Below are positions 1 to 8,132 of a stretch of 64,000 nt of DNA, piece by piece (positions within the stretch are counted from its first letter, which is position 1; the number at the start of each line of letters is the position of its first letter). The notes beneath the pieces are model-generated. The model did not search any database and was not told the origin of the DNA. It saw only the letters and a program-made list of their open reading frames with translations. Location of the stretch: assembly GCF_018283675.1 (NCBI RefSeq), contig NZ_JAGVRK010000001.1:3162001-3226000 (forward strand), given 5' to 3'. This DNA is from Metabacillus flavus. GTDB taxonomy: Bacteria > Bacillota > Bacilli > Bacillales > Bacillaceae. Position numbers and translations under genes: made by a program.

Positions 1-94
1 CTAGTTTCTGCAGTTTTTTTCGCAGTTATCCAGAAAGAAGATGGATAAACAAGTGCATACTACACAATAAAGAATGGATGCAGAAGGTGAAACC

Positions 95-352
95 ATGAAA
101 ATCTCAGGGAAAGAGAAGGAAAACCTTAGCGAAGCAATTGATCAAATGAATGAGGCACTGGATGTATTTATCCAGATATATAATCAATCGGAAGAAGACA
201 AACCAATCCTCCGTTTTACTACCGAGACGGAGCAGGTGATACTTAAGGCAATCGAGATTTATGGTGAAAAAACAATTGAGAACAAGATCAATACTTTAAT
301 TAAAGAGTTTCTCTCCTTCACAGATAACAAAGCAGGAAAAGTAAATGAGTAA
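95..352 (+). CDS. mstX: Mistic (MstX) membrane-associating protein, short form
   Basis: An 85-residue acidic protein very rich in Glu, Lys, Ile and Asn, with no hydrophobic signal or typical membrane segment. The central part (KENLSEAIDQMNEALDVFIQ) resembles B. subtilis Mistic, an unusual hydrophilic helical-bundle protein that associates with the membrane and is encoded just before the YugO potassium channel. The start is the ATG preceded by GAAGGTGA. An in-frame ATG 21 bases upstream lacks such a site. The end overlaps yugO by 8 bases, so the two are probably translationally coupled. B. subtilis 168 Mistic is about 110 residues, so this matches the shorter forms known in relatives. Identity rests on resemblance plus context. 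Confidence 0.82.
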   Translation: MKISGKEKENLSEAIDQMNEALDVFIQIYNQSEEDKPILRFTTETEQVILKAIEIYGEKTIENKINTLIKEFLSFTDNKAGKVNE

Positions 353-1334
353 AAGCCGCTTTATTACGGCTTGGCAGAAGCTTCCTATTTATGCCCGGAT
401 CGCGTTATTTGTTCTGCTGCTGATTTTGATTTTCAGTATGATCATGACATGGGTTGAGCCTGAAACCTATCCCACTCTTTTCGATGGTTTATGGTGGACA
501 GTTGTAACAATTTCTACAGTTGGATTTGGTGATCTCGTCCCAAAAACCATAGCGGGAAAAGCGGTGGGAATGCTGATTATATTGCTTGGGGCAGCTTTCG
601 CTACAGCTTTTTTCGCTACTTTTGCAGCAGCGGCTGTGGAGCTTCAGCATAGCTATAAAAGGGGGAGACTCATGTTCAAAAGCAAAGACCATGTCATTAT
701 TGTAGGATGGAATGCAAAATCTGCTGAGATGATCCGCTCCATGATGAAAGCGACACCTGAACAGAAAATCGTATTAATCGATCAGACGCTAGAGGAATCT
801 CCGATTGACCACATCCACTTTATCAAAGGACCTGCTATACAGGACAGCACACTGCTTCATGCAAACTCAGCCAATGCCAGGACTGTTGTCATCACTTCTG
901 ATCAGCATAAAAATGAAACAGAAGCGGATATGCAAACCATACTAATCATACTTGCAGTAAAAGGACTAAACCCTGATACATATACCATTGCAGAAATTCA
1001 AACAGCCCATCAGGCTGCAAATGCTATTCGTGCAGGAGCAGATGAAATCGTTAAAACATTCGAGTTGTCCAGTCACATTATGGTAAATGGAGTCCTGCAC
1101 AAGCATTCCATCCGGGAAAGTACAGAGATGGTCAATCCGGGTGAAGGGAAGCATATCGAGGTGATTGATATCCCTATTCCTCTGTGCGAGACCCCTTTCA
1201 AGGATCTTAGCCTCTACTTTCTTGAACACAGAAGCATACTCGTGGGAATAAAACGCGATGATCAGCTAATCTATAACCCGGCAGCCGAGTTCACCGTACA
1301 CGAAGGGGATAAGGCGATCCTGTTTATTTGCTAA
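345..1334 (+). CDS. yugO: Potassium channel protein YugO (two-TM pore plus RCK/TrkA-N)
   Basis: A 329-residue K+ channel. Residues about 18-38 and 75-100 are membrane helices flanking a pore loop with the selectivity filter TVGFGD (near residue 60). The rest is a cytoplasmic TrkA-N/RCK regulatory domain beginning at HVIIVGWN, followed by a TrkA-C-like tail. In B. subtilis YugO is the channel used for potassium-based electrical signalling and biofilm formation and is co-transcribed with mstX. The ATG start overlaps the end of mstX and has an AGGAAAAG site. Length and domain order are normal for the family. Confidence 0.92.
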   Translation: MSKSRFITAWQKLPIYARIALFVLLLILIFSMIMTWVEPETYPTLFDGLWWTVVTISTVGFGDLVPKTIAGKAVGMLIILLGAAFATAFFATFAAAAVELQHSYKRGRLMFKSKDHVIIVGWNAKSAEMIRSMMKATPEQKIVLIDQTLEESPIDHIHFIKGPAIQDSTLLHANSANARTVVITSDQHKNETEADMQTILIILAVKGLNPDTYTIAEIQTAHQAANAIRAGADEIVKTFELSSHIMVNGVLHKHSIRESTEMVNPGEGKHIEVIDIPIPLCETPFKDLSLYFLEHRSILVGIKRDDQLIYNPAAEFTVHEGDKAILFIC

Positions 1335-1337
1335 ACC

Positions 1338-1580
1338 AGAAAGCAGTATTAATCTGTTTTTGTAAATTTTGCTTTTGGAAAATGTCTTGTAATGGCTGAT
1401 TTCCGCTGCAGGCAGCTCGCTTATACTTGGGCGGGCGGTGATCCTCCTAAAGCAGCAAAGCGCCTCCGGGGTCTCAGCTGTCCCGCTGCAGGTACATATA
1501 AAAACCGGAGAACGCTCATACTTCGAGCAGTCTTCGGTTTCATTGGAGATATATCCTCTAAAGCAGGCTTTTCAGGCAAC
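1338..1580. repeat. Dispersed GC-rich intergenic element, copy R1, with terminator-like hairpin
   Basis: Contains the repeat landmark GATTTCCGCTGCAGG, a GC-rich block (GGCGGGCGGTGA, then AAGCGCCTCCGGGGTCTCA), and the hairpin AAAACCGGAGAACGCTC paired with a downstream copy ending TCTTCGGTTT. The same blocks recur in the same order near 6.8 kb. ORFs drawn across it are not supported by ribosome binding sites and run through the repeat. The hairpin could end yugO transcription. Confidence 0.75.
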
Positions 1581-1584
1581 TCCT

Positions 1585-1992
1585 TTATTCGGAAAGAAGA
1601 ACCGTTTCAAGTTCTTTTACTAATGATTTCCCAAGGTCAATATACTTCTCGGGGAAAGAAGCATCCTTATCCTGCGGCTCCGAAAATTGATTAAAGGATG
1701 CTTGGAAATTGCCGATCCTTGCATGATCATCGAGACCAATTTGATATTTATGAGACAATAAATAAGGAGTACCGAGCTTTACTGTTGTATTTTTTGAGTC
1801 CAGGGCCCCGCTTGCTGCAAAGAATGGAAGCCTCAAGAACTGATACCCCACTTCATCATCTATTTTGTAATCAAACGATCCTTTTTCATAGTCCCAGCCC
1901 CCGCCAATGGAATATCCAAGGGGTTTGAGCTCTGACTCCAGATCAAATAAATTAAACTGCTGGCCTTCAAGCTTTGAAGGAATTTCAATCAT
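1585..1992 (-). CDS. yugN: YugN-like family protein
   Basis: A 135-residue soluble protein resembling the YugN-like family of B. subtilis, which sits beside pgi and yugO there as here. No catalytic motif or membrane segment is visible, and the sequence is mixed alpha/beta. The ATG start has GGAGGTG a few bases upstream. Function is unknown. The 3' end lies against repeat copy R1. Identification relies on recognised sequence similarity and conserved neighbourhood. Confidence 0.8.
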   Translation of the reverse strand: MIEIPSKLEGQQFNLFDLESELKPLGYSIGGGWDYEKGSFDYKIDDEVGYQFLRLPFFAASGALDSKNTTVKLGTPYLLSHKYQIGLDDHARIGNFQASFNQFSEPQDKDASFPEKYIDLGKSLVKELETVLLSE

Positions 1993-2046
1993 GGGAACAC
2001 CTCCGTTTTAAAAGGTAGGTTTTCCTTTACACAGGGTTTCATGCAA

Positions 2047-2081
2047 AAAGGAACTGCCCAAAATTGGACAGTTCCTTTTGT
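2047..2081. terminator. Rho-independent terminator between pgi and yugN
   Basis: AAAAGGAACTGCCCAAAATTGGACAGTTCCTTTT forms a nearly perfect stem flanked by A and T runs, so it could act in both directions. It lies just after the pgi stop. Confidence 0.85.
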
Positions 2082-2084
2082 TAC

Positions 2085-3434
2085 TTATTTTAAGCGTTTT
2101 TCAAGCTCTGCTTTCTTCTCTTCAAATCCAGGTTTTCCAAGCAATGCGAACATGTTGACTTTGTACGCTTCTACACCAGGCTGATCAAATGGATTGACGC
2201 CAAGAAGATAGCCGCTCATCGCGCAGGCGATCTCAAAGAAGTACGCAAGATAGCCAAATGTATAAGCATCCATCTCTGGAACATTGACAATCAGGTTTGG
2301 AACGTCTCCGTCTGTATGAGCTAGCATCGTTCCTTCAAACGCCCTTTTATTAACAAAGTCCACGTTTTTGCCTGCAAGGTAATTCAAGCCGTCAAGGTCA
2401 TTGTCTTCCTCTTCAATCAGCAATTCATGACGGGAATTTTCCACATTCAAGACCGTTTCAAACAGATCTCTGCGTCCTTCCTGAACGTATTGTCCAAGAG
2501 AGTGCAAGTCCGTTGAGAAATTAGCTGAAGAAGGGAAAATGCCTTTTTGGTCTTTTCCTTCGCTTTCGCCGAAGAGCTGCTTCCACCACTCGGAGAAATA
2601 CTGAAGACCCGGCTCATAGTTAATCAGCATTTCGATTGTTTTACCTTTGCTGTATAGAACATTGCGGACAGCGGCATATTGGTAGGCAGCATTTTCTTCA
2701 AGCTCAGAACTGGAGAAATCGTTCATCGCATCCGCTGCACCCTTCATCATTGCTTCAATGTCGTTTCCTGCTACAGCAATCGGTAGAAGTCCTACAGCTG
2801 TTAATACAGAATAGCGTCCGCCCACATCATCAGGAATCACAAAGCTTTCATAGCCTTCTTCATCAGCAAGCGTTTTAAGAGCACCGCGTGCTTTATCTGT
2901 CGTAGCATAAATGCGTGTGCGTGCTTCTTCTTTTCCGTACTTCTCTTCTAAAAGCTTGCGGAAAATACGGAAAGCAAGAGCTGGTTCAGTTGTCGTTCCA
3001 GACTTGGAAATCACATTAATTGAAAAATCTTTGCCTTTTAGAACGTCCATCAAGTCTTTCATGTACGAGGAACTAATGTTATTTCCAGCGAAAATCACCT
3101 GAGGAGTCTTTCTGTCTTCTTTTGAAAGAACATTATAGAAAGAATGATTCAGCATTTCAATTGCAGCACGTGCTCCAAGATAAGATCCGCCGATTCCAAT
3201 AACAACCAGCACATCTGAATCTTCTTTAATTTTGGCTGCACTCTTTTGAATGCGGCTGAATTCCTCTTTATCGTAGTTGACAGGAAGGTCTACCCAGCCT
3301 AAGTAATCGCTGCCGGCACCTGTTTTTTCGTGTATGGAATGATGCGCTACTTTTACAAAATCGCGCAGGTATGTAACTTCGTGCTCACTGAAAAATGACA
3401 GCGCTTTGGAATAATCAAAACGAACATGTGTCAT
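2085..3434 (-). CDS. pgi: Glucose-6-phosphate isomerase
   Basis: A 449-residue phosphoglucose isomerase that interconverts glucose 6-phosphate and fructose 6-phosphate in glycolysis and gluconeogenesis. Visible family features are GGSYLGARA, the sugar-phosphate binding loop [14 protein letters not shown], and the catalytic region [14 protein letters not shown]. The reading frame is open 13 codons further upstream, but the ATG giving MTHVRFDY has GGAGG eight bases before it and gives the normal length for Bacillus. It is monocistronic with a terminator directly after the stop. Nothing unusual was seen. Confidence 0.97.
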   Translation of the reverse strand: MTHVRFDYSKALSFFSEHEVTYLRDFVKVAHHSIHEKTGAGSDYLGWVDLPVNYDKEEFSRIQKSAAKIKEDSDVLVVIGIGGSYLGARAAIEMLNHSFYNVLSKEDRKTPQVIFAGNNISSSYMKDLMDVLKGKDFSINVISKSGTTTEPALAFRIFRKLLEEKYGKEEARTRIYATTDKARGALKTLADEEGYESFVIPDDVGGRYSVLTAVGLLPIAVAGNDIEAMMKGAADAMNDFSSSELEENAAYQYAAVRNVLYSKGKTIEMLINYEPGLQYFSEWWKQLFGESEGKDQKGIFPSSANFSTDLHSLGQYVQEGRRDLFETVLNVENSRHELLIEEEDNDLDGLNYLAGKNVDFVNKRAFEGTMLAHTDGDVPNLIVNVPEMDAYTFGYLAYFFEIACAMSGYLLGVNPFDQPGVEAYKVNMFALLGKPGFEEKKAELEKRLK

Positions 3435-3621
3435 GTATTCATCCTCCAATCTTAAATTGTTTGCCTCTTTCACTTTAACTAAACTAAATCCTTAAATCAA
3501 GCCAAGCCACAGATGAAAGCGATACCAGGATCAAATTTTCTTTTGACTCCTCCAAAAAAGCTGTTACATTAATATTTAGATGGAAATTTTTCCTGATTCC
3601 AAGCCTTTCTAGGAGGAACCC

Positions 3622-4146
3622 ATGAGAACGATGATCCGTTTTGCCACGCAGGCAGATGCTTTTAAAATGACACGGTATATTAAAAAAATCCTCGGTGAAA
3701 CTCCTTATATGATCAGTGAAGCCGGTGAATATCATCCATCGATCGAGGATGAAGAATACTGGATTAAACAAACCTATCAGGACGGCGGTATGATTTTACT
3801 GGCCTTTTCAGGACGAAGTCTCATTGGAATGCTGAGTGTAAACCGCCATAAAAGAAACAGAAGAAACCACGTCTGTTCCTTCGGGATTTCCGTCAAGAAT
3901 AGTTTTCAGGGCCATGGAATCGGCAAGGAATTAATGAGAAGAATGATCGAGTGGTGCAAAGGCGAACAAGGTCTTGAAAAGATAACGCTGGAAGTGTTCT
4001 CAAATAATCATAAAGCCATACAGCTTTATAAAACTCTGGGGTTCAAAGAAGAAGGCAGGATGCGCAGCGAAATCCGCTATGCAGATGGCGTATATGCCGA
4101 TATGATTACTATGGCGCTGTTTCTCCACTATGACGAAATTACGTAA
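3622..4146 (+). CDS. GNAT family N-acetyltransferase
   Basis: A 174-residue acetyltransferase of the GNAT fold. The acetyl-CoA binding motif is visible as FQGHGIGKELMRRMIEW near residues 95-110, followed by the typical tail NNHKAIQLYKTLGFKEEGR, which resembles RimI/RimJ or spermidine acetyltransferase-like members. The substrate cannot be told. AGGAGGAACC precedes the ATG. It is transcribed alone between the divergent pgi and the convergent alcohol dehydrogenase, with a shared terminator after it. Confidence 0.88.
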   Translation: MRTMIRFATQADAFKMTRYIKKILGETPYMISEAGEYHPSIEDEEYWIKQTYQDGGMILLAFSGRSLIGMLSVNRHKRNRRNHVCSFGISVKNSFQGHGIGKELMRRMIEWCKGEQGLEKITLEVFSNNHKAIQLYKTLGFKEEGRMRSEIRYADGVYADMITMALFLHYDEIT

Positions 4147-4181
4147 AAAGCTGATTTCCCTATGGAAAATCAGCTTTTTCA
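4143..4181. terminator. Bidirectional terminator
   Basis: AAAAAGCTGATTTCC pairs with GGAAAATCAGCTTTTT around a short loop. It sits between convergent genes and has A/T tails on both sides. Confidence 0.88.
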
Positions 4182-4185
4182 CTTC

Positions 4186-5349
4186 TTATAGAGATGCTTG
4201 AAGAATGTCGATTACATCTTGTTTTTTAAGCGGATTAAAACGTCCGAATTCACCGTAAATCATTGCTTTGTCTGCAATCACATCAAGGTTCTCATCATTG
4301 ATGCTGTAATCAGCAAGACGAGTCGGTGCACCCAGGCTGCTCCAGAAATCACGCAGACGGCTGATTCCTTCAAGAGCTGTTTCTTCATCCGTTTTCCCTT
4401 CAGGATTCACATCAAACACACGAACAGCAAGCTGTTTAAAGCGGCTGACATCCACATTAAGATTGTGCTTCATCCAGTTAGGGAAAAGAATTGCCAATCC
4501 TCCCGCATGCGGGATATCGTAAACAGCTGATACAGCATGCTCAATGTTATGGGATGCCCAGTCACCAGGTGCTCCCATTTGAAGTGTTCCATTAAGAGCA
4601 ATTGTACCATTGTAAAGAATGGTTTCACGAAGATCATAATTTTCAAGATCTTCCAGCAGTTTTGGTGCTGTTTCAATGACTGTTTTTAGAACGGATTCAC
4701 ACATGCGGTCCTGCAGCGGTGTATTGGTTGCACGGTGGAAGTATTGCTCAAATACATGGGACATCATATCTACAATGCCATACACAGTGTGGTCTTTTGG
4801 CACGGTGAAAGTATTAACCGGATCAAGAATTGAGAATTTAGGGAATGTAAGCGGGCTGCCCCAGCCGTATTTCTCCTGTGTTTCCCAATTTGTGATAACA
4901 GAACCTGAATTCATTTCTGAACCTGTCGCTGCAAGTGTAAGAACTGTTCCGAATGGAAGAGCGTCAGCCGGAGTATGTTTTTTCGTTACAATATCCCATG
5001 CATCTCCATCGTACTTAGCGCCTGCTGCGATTGCTTTTGTACAGTCAATAACGCTTCCGCCTCCGACTGCAAGAATGACTTCAATTCCTTCAGTTTTGCA
5101 GATGTCCACACCTTTTCTTACTGTTGTAAGGCGAGGATTCGGTTCTACTCCTGCAAGCTCAGATACTTCCGCTCCCATTTCATTTAGTACAGAAATGACC
5201 TGATCGTAAAGTCCGCTGCGTTTAATGCTTCCGCCGCCATATACAAGCAAAACCTTGCTGCCGTATTGAGGCAGTTCGTTCTTCAATTGCTCCAGCTGGC
5301 CTTTTCCGAAAATAAGCTTAGTTGGATTGTAGTATGTAAAATTTTCCAT
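4186..5349 (-). CDS. yugJ: Iron-containing (butanol-type) alcohol dehydrogenase YugJ/YugK
   Basis: A 387-residue group III alcohol dehydrogenase that probably reduces aldehydes to alcohols with NAD(P)H. The nucleotide-binding [13 protein letters not shown] stretch and the metal-ligand region around MSHVFEQYF and [17 protein letters not shown] are present. The annotated start (MENFTYY) has GAGGAGGCG upstream. Six extra in-frame codons before it are not needed. B. subtilis carries two close paralogues, yugJ and yugK, at this position. Only one exists here, so the symbol is approximate. It is preceded divergently by yuzA. Confidence 0.9.
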   Translation of the reverse strand: MENFTYYNPTKLIFGKGQLEQLKNELPQYGSKVLLVYGGGSIKRSGLYDQVISVLNEMGAEVSELAGVEPNPRLTTVRKGVDICKTEGIEVILAVGGGSVIDCTKAIAAGAKYDGDAWDIVTKKHTPADALPFGTVLTLAATGSEMNSGSVITNWETQEKYGWGSPLTFPKFSILDPVNTFTVPKDHTVYGIVDMMSHVFEQYFHRATNTPLQDRMCESVLKTVIETAPKLLEDLENYDLRETILYNGTIALNGTLQMGAPGDWASHNIEHAVSAVYDIPHAGGLAILFPNWMKHNLNVDVSRFKQLAVRVFDVNPEGKTDEETALEGISRLRDFWSSLGAPTRLADYSINDENLDVIADKAMIYGEFGRFNPLKKQDVIDILQASL

Positions 5350-5541
5350 TTTAATTCGCCTCCTCAAATTTACATCTGTATTATCTACCCTCGCCCAATC
5401 TTTTGTAAAGAAATGCGCTTCGGTTAGTATTTTCCTTCAATTGAAATTTTATTGACTCTATTTTTCAGATCAGCAGTGTATAATTTTTTCCGCACTCCGC
5501 AAATTAAGATTGAATAAATCAAACAACAGGAGGTTATGTGC

Positions 5542-5775
5542 ATGAGTGGAATTCAGCGTGCAGCACTTGTACTTACTATTATCGGAGCTGTTAACTGGGG
5601 ATTGATCGGCTTTTTCCAATTTGATTTGGTAGCCGCAATCTTCGGAGGACAGAATGCAGCCCTGTCCCGAATCATTTATGGCTTAGTAGGAATTGCCGGA
5701 TTGATCAACCTTGGCCTTCTTTTCAAGCCAGCTGCGGAACTTGGACGCACTGAGCCGAAGCCAGATATGAGGTAA
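5542..5775 (+). CDS. yuzA: DUF378 small membrane protein YuzA
   Basis: A 77-residue protein with two hydrophobic helices (IQRAALVLTIIGAVNWGLIG and a second around residues 45-62). This is the DUF378 pattern of B. subtilis YuzA, found at the same place. Function is unknown. AGGAGG lies about eight bases before the second ATG, whereas the first ATG (5536) is too close to it, so the second is chosen. Confidence 0.88.
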   Translation: MSGIQRAALVLTIIGAVNWGLIGFFQFDLVAAIFGGQNAALSRIIYGLVGIAGLINLGLLFKPAAELGRTEPKPDMR

Positions 5776-5794
5776 CAATTTATACTCTGGAAGA

Positions 5795-6000
5795 GAATGG
5801 CAGTCCAGCAAGTGTTTTCAAAGCTCCTTTCACTTTTTGAAATTGTATTGGTTTTGGGTGATTTCCGCTGCAGGATGCTTCAATCAGCCTAACTCATAAT
5901 TGCTCAAAGCACCTATTACAAACCCCCGGTATGCTCACACAGCGGCCGGGGGTTTCGATTTCAATCATTTCCACTGAGCAGGACTTTTTAGACAGTCTCA
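5795..6000. repeat. Dispersed intergenic element, copy R2 (internally shortened)
   Basis: Begins with CAGTCCAGCAAGT, then TTGAAATTG, TGATTTCCGCTGCAGGA, AATCAGCCTAACT, a strong hairpin (AAACCCCCGG paired with CCGGGGGTTT) and ends with GAGCAGGACTTTTTAGACAGTC. All blocks recur in the same order in copy R3, but the central GC-rich block is missing here. R2 and R3 are direct repeats on either side of yugI. The remainder up to 6185 holds a degenerate GC-rich stretch with no gene. Confidence 0.7.
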
Positions 6001-6185
6001 TTTCTTTTGGCCCTATTATTGGCAGTTGATATCCCCTTCTGCCTCATTACTCGCAGGCGCTCTGCTCAGAGGAGGAGTCTTAAGCGTCCGCTTAAAGGAA
6101 GCCGAGCAGCTGGAGAGAAAATCAACCCTCCCCCTACCTAACCCTTAACAGCAATGTTTACGGAAAAAGGCGAATAAAAAACGTC

Positions 6186-6220
6186 AAAAAAGGCACCCGG
6201 CTAATCGGATGCCTTTTAAC
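6186..6220 (-). terminator. Terminator of yugI
   Basis: On the minus strand, AAAAGGCATCCGATTAGCCG is followed by GGTGCCTTTTTT. This is an imperfect stem with a T run directly after the yugI stop. Confidence 0.75.
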
Positions 6221-6229
6221 AGTTATTGA

Positions 6230-6625
6230 TTATTTTTTGGATTGCTCGATCCATTCTTCAAGCTTTTCTTTCAGTGTGTTGAAACCTTGTGCGGAATCAC
6301 CGGAAGAGTAAGAAGTAGCAGCTGAAGCAGCCGGTTGTTTCTTTCTTGGCTGTTTTTTCACTTCAGGACGCTCAGGAGCTTCTTGAGTGGCGCGGATTGA
6401 AAGGCTCATTTTGCCTGCTTTTTCGTCGATGGAAAGAACTTTCACTTGAACTTCCTCTCCAACTTTCAAATGCTCGTTAATATCCTTAACAAAGCTATGT
6501 GTTACTTCAGAAATATGAACAAGGCCTTGAGTATCGCCATCAAGCGCTACAAACGCTCCGTACGGCTGAATGCCTGTAATTTTTCCTGTATATACATTTC
6601 CAACTTCATAAGTGGCTGTCATCAT
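6230..6625 (-). CDS. yugI: S1 RNA-binding general stress protein 13 (YugI)
   Basis: A 131-residue protein with one S1 RNA-binding domain at about residues 6-76 (GNVYTGKITGIQPYGAFVAL, GLVHISE, VKVLSIDE), then a Lys/Pro/Ala-rich linker and a short charged tail. YugI/GSP13 is a ribosome-associated general stress protein in B. subtilis and relatives. AGGAG lies before two consecutive ATG codons, and either could start it. It is a single gene flanked by repeat copies R2 and R3. Confidence 0.92.
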   Translation of the reverse strand: MMTATYEVGNVYTGKITGIQPYGAFVALDGDTQGLVHISEVTHSFVKDINEHLKVGEEVQVKVLSIDEKAGKMSLSIRATQEAPERPEVKKQPRKKQPAASAATSYSSGDSAQGFNTLKEKLEEWIEQSKK

Positions 6626-6710
6626 TAAACACTCCTAAAAATTTTATATTTCGGTCTACATATACGCAAGTAAAAAGTATATCACAAGTTGCGGTTTTTA
6701 TCAAAAAGAA

Positions 6711-7043
6711 AAAGGGACTGTCCAGAAAGTATTCTTTCTTAAATCCTGCTGTTTGAAATTGGGGCTGGTATGGCTGATTTCCGCTGCAGGTTACTCGCTT
6801 TACGCGTGGCGGGCGGTGAGCTTCCTCGGCATAAAGCGCCTGCGGGGTCTCACCGGTCCCGCTGCTCTAAGCAAAGAAGTCTCGCACCTTCCACTCCAAT
6901 CAGCCTAACTATTTATTGTTAGAGCACATGGTTAAAAACATTCTTTAAGCCCAAATTAAAAACCAAAGATCACTCATACAGCGAGTGTTCTTGCGTTTTC
7001 AATTTGGATATTTCCTCTCAGCAGGGCTTTTAAGACAGCCCTT
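6711..7043. repeat. MITE-like dispersed element, most complete copy R3
   Basis: About 330 bases of non-coding DNA. The left end reads AAAGGGACTGTCCAGAAAG. The right end, read on the other strand, starts AAAGGGCTGTCTTAAAAG, so the ends form imperfect terminal inverted repeats of about 18 bases. Inside are GATTTCCGCTGCAGG, a GC-rich block, AATCAGCCTAACT and a terminator-like hairpin (AAAACCAAAGATCACTC with GAGTGTTCTTGCGTTTT). There is no ORF of its own. Partial or variant copies lie elsewhere in the window. Confidence 0.7.
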
Positions 7044-7045
7044 TA

Positions 7046-7509
7046 CTACTGTCTGTCAATTTGTACTCGCGAAGATAAGCCGCTCCTGCTGGTATTCAGA
7101 TAAAATGTTTGTTCGATCCCTTCCAAAGAATATAGTTCAAGGACCGTAATGCCCTCCTCTCCATCAGAGTGTTTCACTTTTAAATACTTGGCTTTTGTAT
7201 TTAAAGACAAATAATCAGCCGGTGCTTTTTCAGCTTCCTGAAGAAATTCTGATTTTGATTTTTGAGTATCAGCAAGCGTATATGCCGTTTCATAATCTTT
7301 TTTAAGCATCGCATAAAGATAAATTCTTAAAACAGTGATTTGTTGCGTATTCATGTTTCCTTTATATCCAGTTTCAGCTATCAGAGCGGCTGGATCCTTT
7401 GATGATTGAAGATTTCTATACATCCCGCAGGCCGATACTTTTCAACCAGCTGATGAAATGCTGCCGTATTGCCTTGTTTTGCTTTTGCTACCAGTTCTTC
7501 CTCCTGCAT
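7046..7509 (-). pseudogene. Frameshifted gene of unknown function
   Basis: A strong site (AAAGGAGAGAGCACC) precedes an ATG at 7509 encoding MQEEELVAKAKQGNTAAFHQ and LVEKYRPA. This frame stops 42 codons in. A second frame runs from 7423 for 125 codons to the stop but has no ribosome binding site of its own. The frames join if one G is added to the GGG run at 7424-7426, giving a product of about 153 residues. The N-terminus resembles the first helix of ECF sigma factors, but the rest does not look like a sigma factor. I do not recognise the family. Confidence 0.6.
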
Positions 7510-7659
7510 GGTGCTCTCTCCTTTCGCACATATAACGAAGGTTTGTTAATGAAAGTTTCAAAAGTTGCTCACAGAAAATCCATTTTTAAGAAGGGCAGAT
7601 CAGCGGGTTTAAAAGTAGGATAAGAATAGGAAGATAAGATGTTTAATGGAGGGATTTAC

Positions 7660-8022
7660 ATGAAAAGAATTGGAGAAATCATTAAGCATTATCGTGAGCA
7701 AAGAAGGCTGTCGCAGCAGGAGCTTGCCTTGAAAATGAGAATGGGCGTATCCGCTATTGAAAAATATGAGTCAGGAGAACAAATACCGGATACATCAAGC
7801 ATTTTAAATTTTTCGACTGTACTGGACATCCCTGCATCCGAGCTTATGGAAAAACACATCACTGCATCATCAGGTTTGGATCCCGAATTGGAACAGCTAA
7901 TCAAAGAAGCCGGCATTAAAAAAGCAAAGCTTATCCTTAGAAAGACAAATGAATTATCAGAGGATGACTTTCTAAAGGTCCTGCAAATCCTGTTCGAAAA
8001 AAATATAAAAAAAGGTGAATAA
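7660..8022 (+). CDS. XRE-family helix-turn-helix regulator
   Basis: A 120-residue DNA-binding protein. Residues 1-55 form a Cro/CI-type HTH (IGEIIKHYREQRRLSQQELA and VSAIEKYESGEQIPDTSSI). The rest is a helical, charged C-terminal region, perhaps for dimerisation. GGAGGG lies before the ATG of MKRIGE, and the seven-codon upstream extension is not needed. Length suggests a small repressor of the SinR/YgzD type, but its targets are unknown. It is convergent with alaT across two terminators. Confidence 0.85.
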   Translation: MKRIGEIIKHYREQRRLSQQELALKMRMGVSAIEKYESGEQIPDTSSILNFSTVLDIPASELMEKHITASSGLDPELEQLIKEAGIKKAKLILRKTNELSEDDFLKVLQILFEKNIKKGE

Positions 8023-8045
8023 AAAAGGTTTAATAAGATAATCAG

Positions 8046-8092
8046 GGGGGAATACTAAAACCATCAAAGGCTTTCTAGTATTCCCCCCTTTT
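8046..8092. terminator. Long perfect hairpin, first of two terminators
   Basis: GGGGGGAATACTA is followed, 18 bases later, by its exact complement TAGTATTCCCCCC and then TTTT. The stem of 13 pairs lies just after the XRE gene. Confidence 0.85.
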
Positions 8093-8098
8093 ATTATC

Positions 8099-8131
8099 TG
8101 ACAAAGCGAACTCGCTTTGTCCTTTTTTTTG
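8099..8131. terminator. Second terminator between XRE gene and alaT
   Basis: GACAAAGCGA-ACT-CGCTTTGTC is a perfect ten-pair stem followed by eight T residues. It is oriented as a terminator for the plus-strand gene. Confidence 0.88.
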
Positions 8132-8132
8132 C

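Noticed and set aside
1392-1694. 100-codon plus-strand frame
   Set aside because: It runs through repeat copy R1 and the yugN antisense, has no ribosome site, and its product is repeat-derived.
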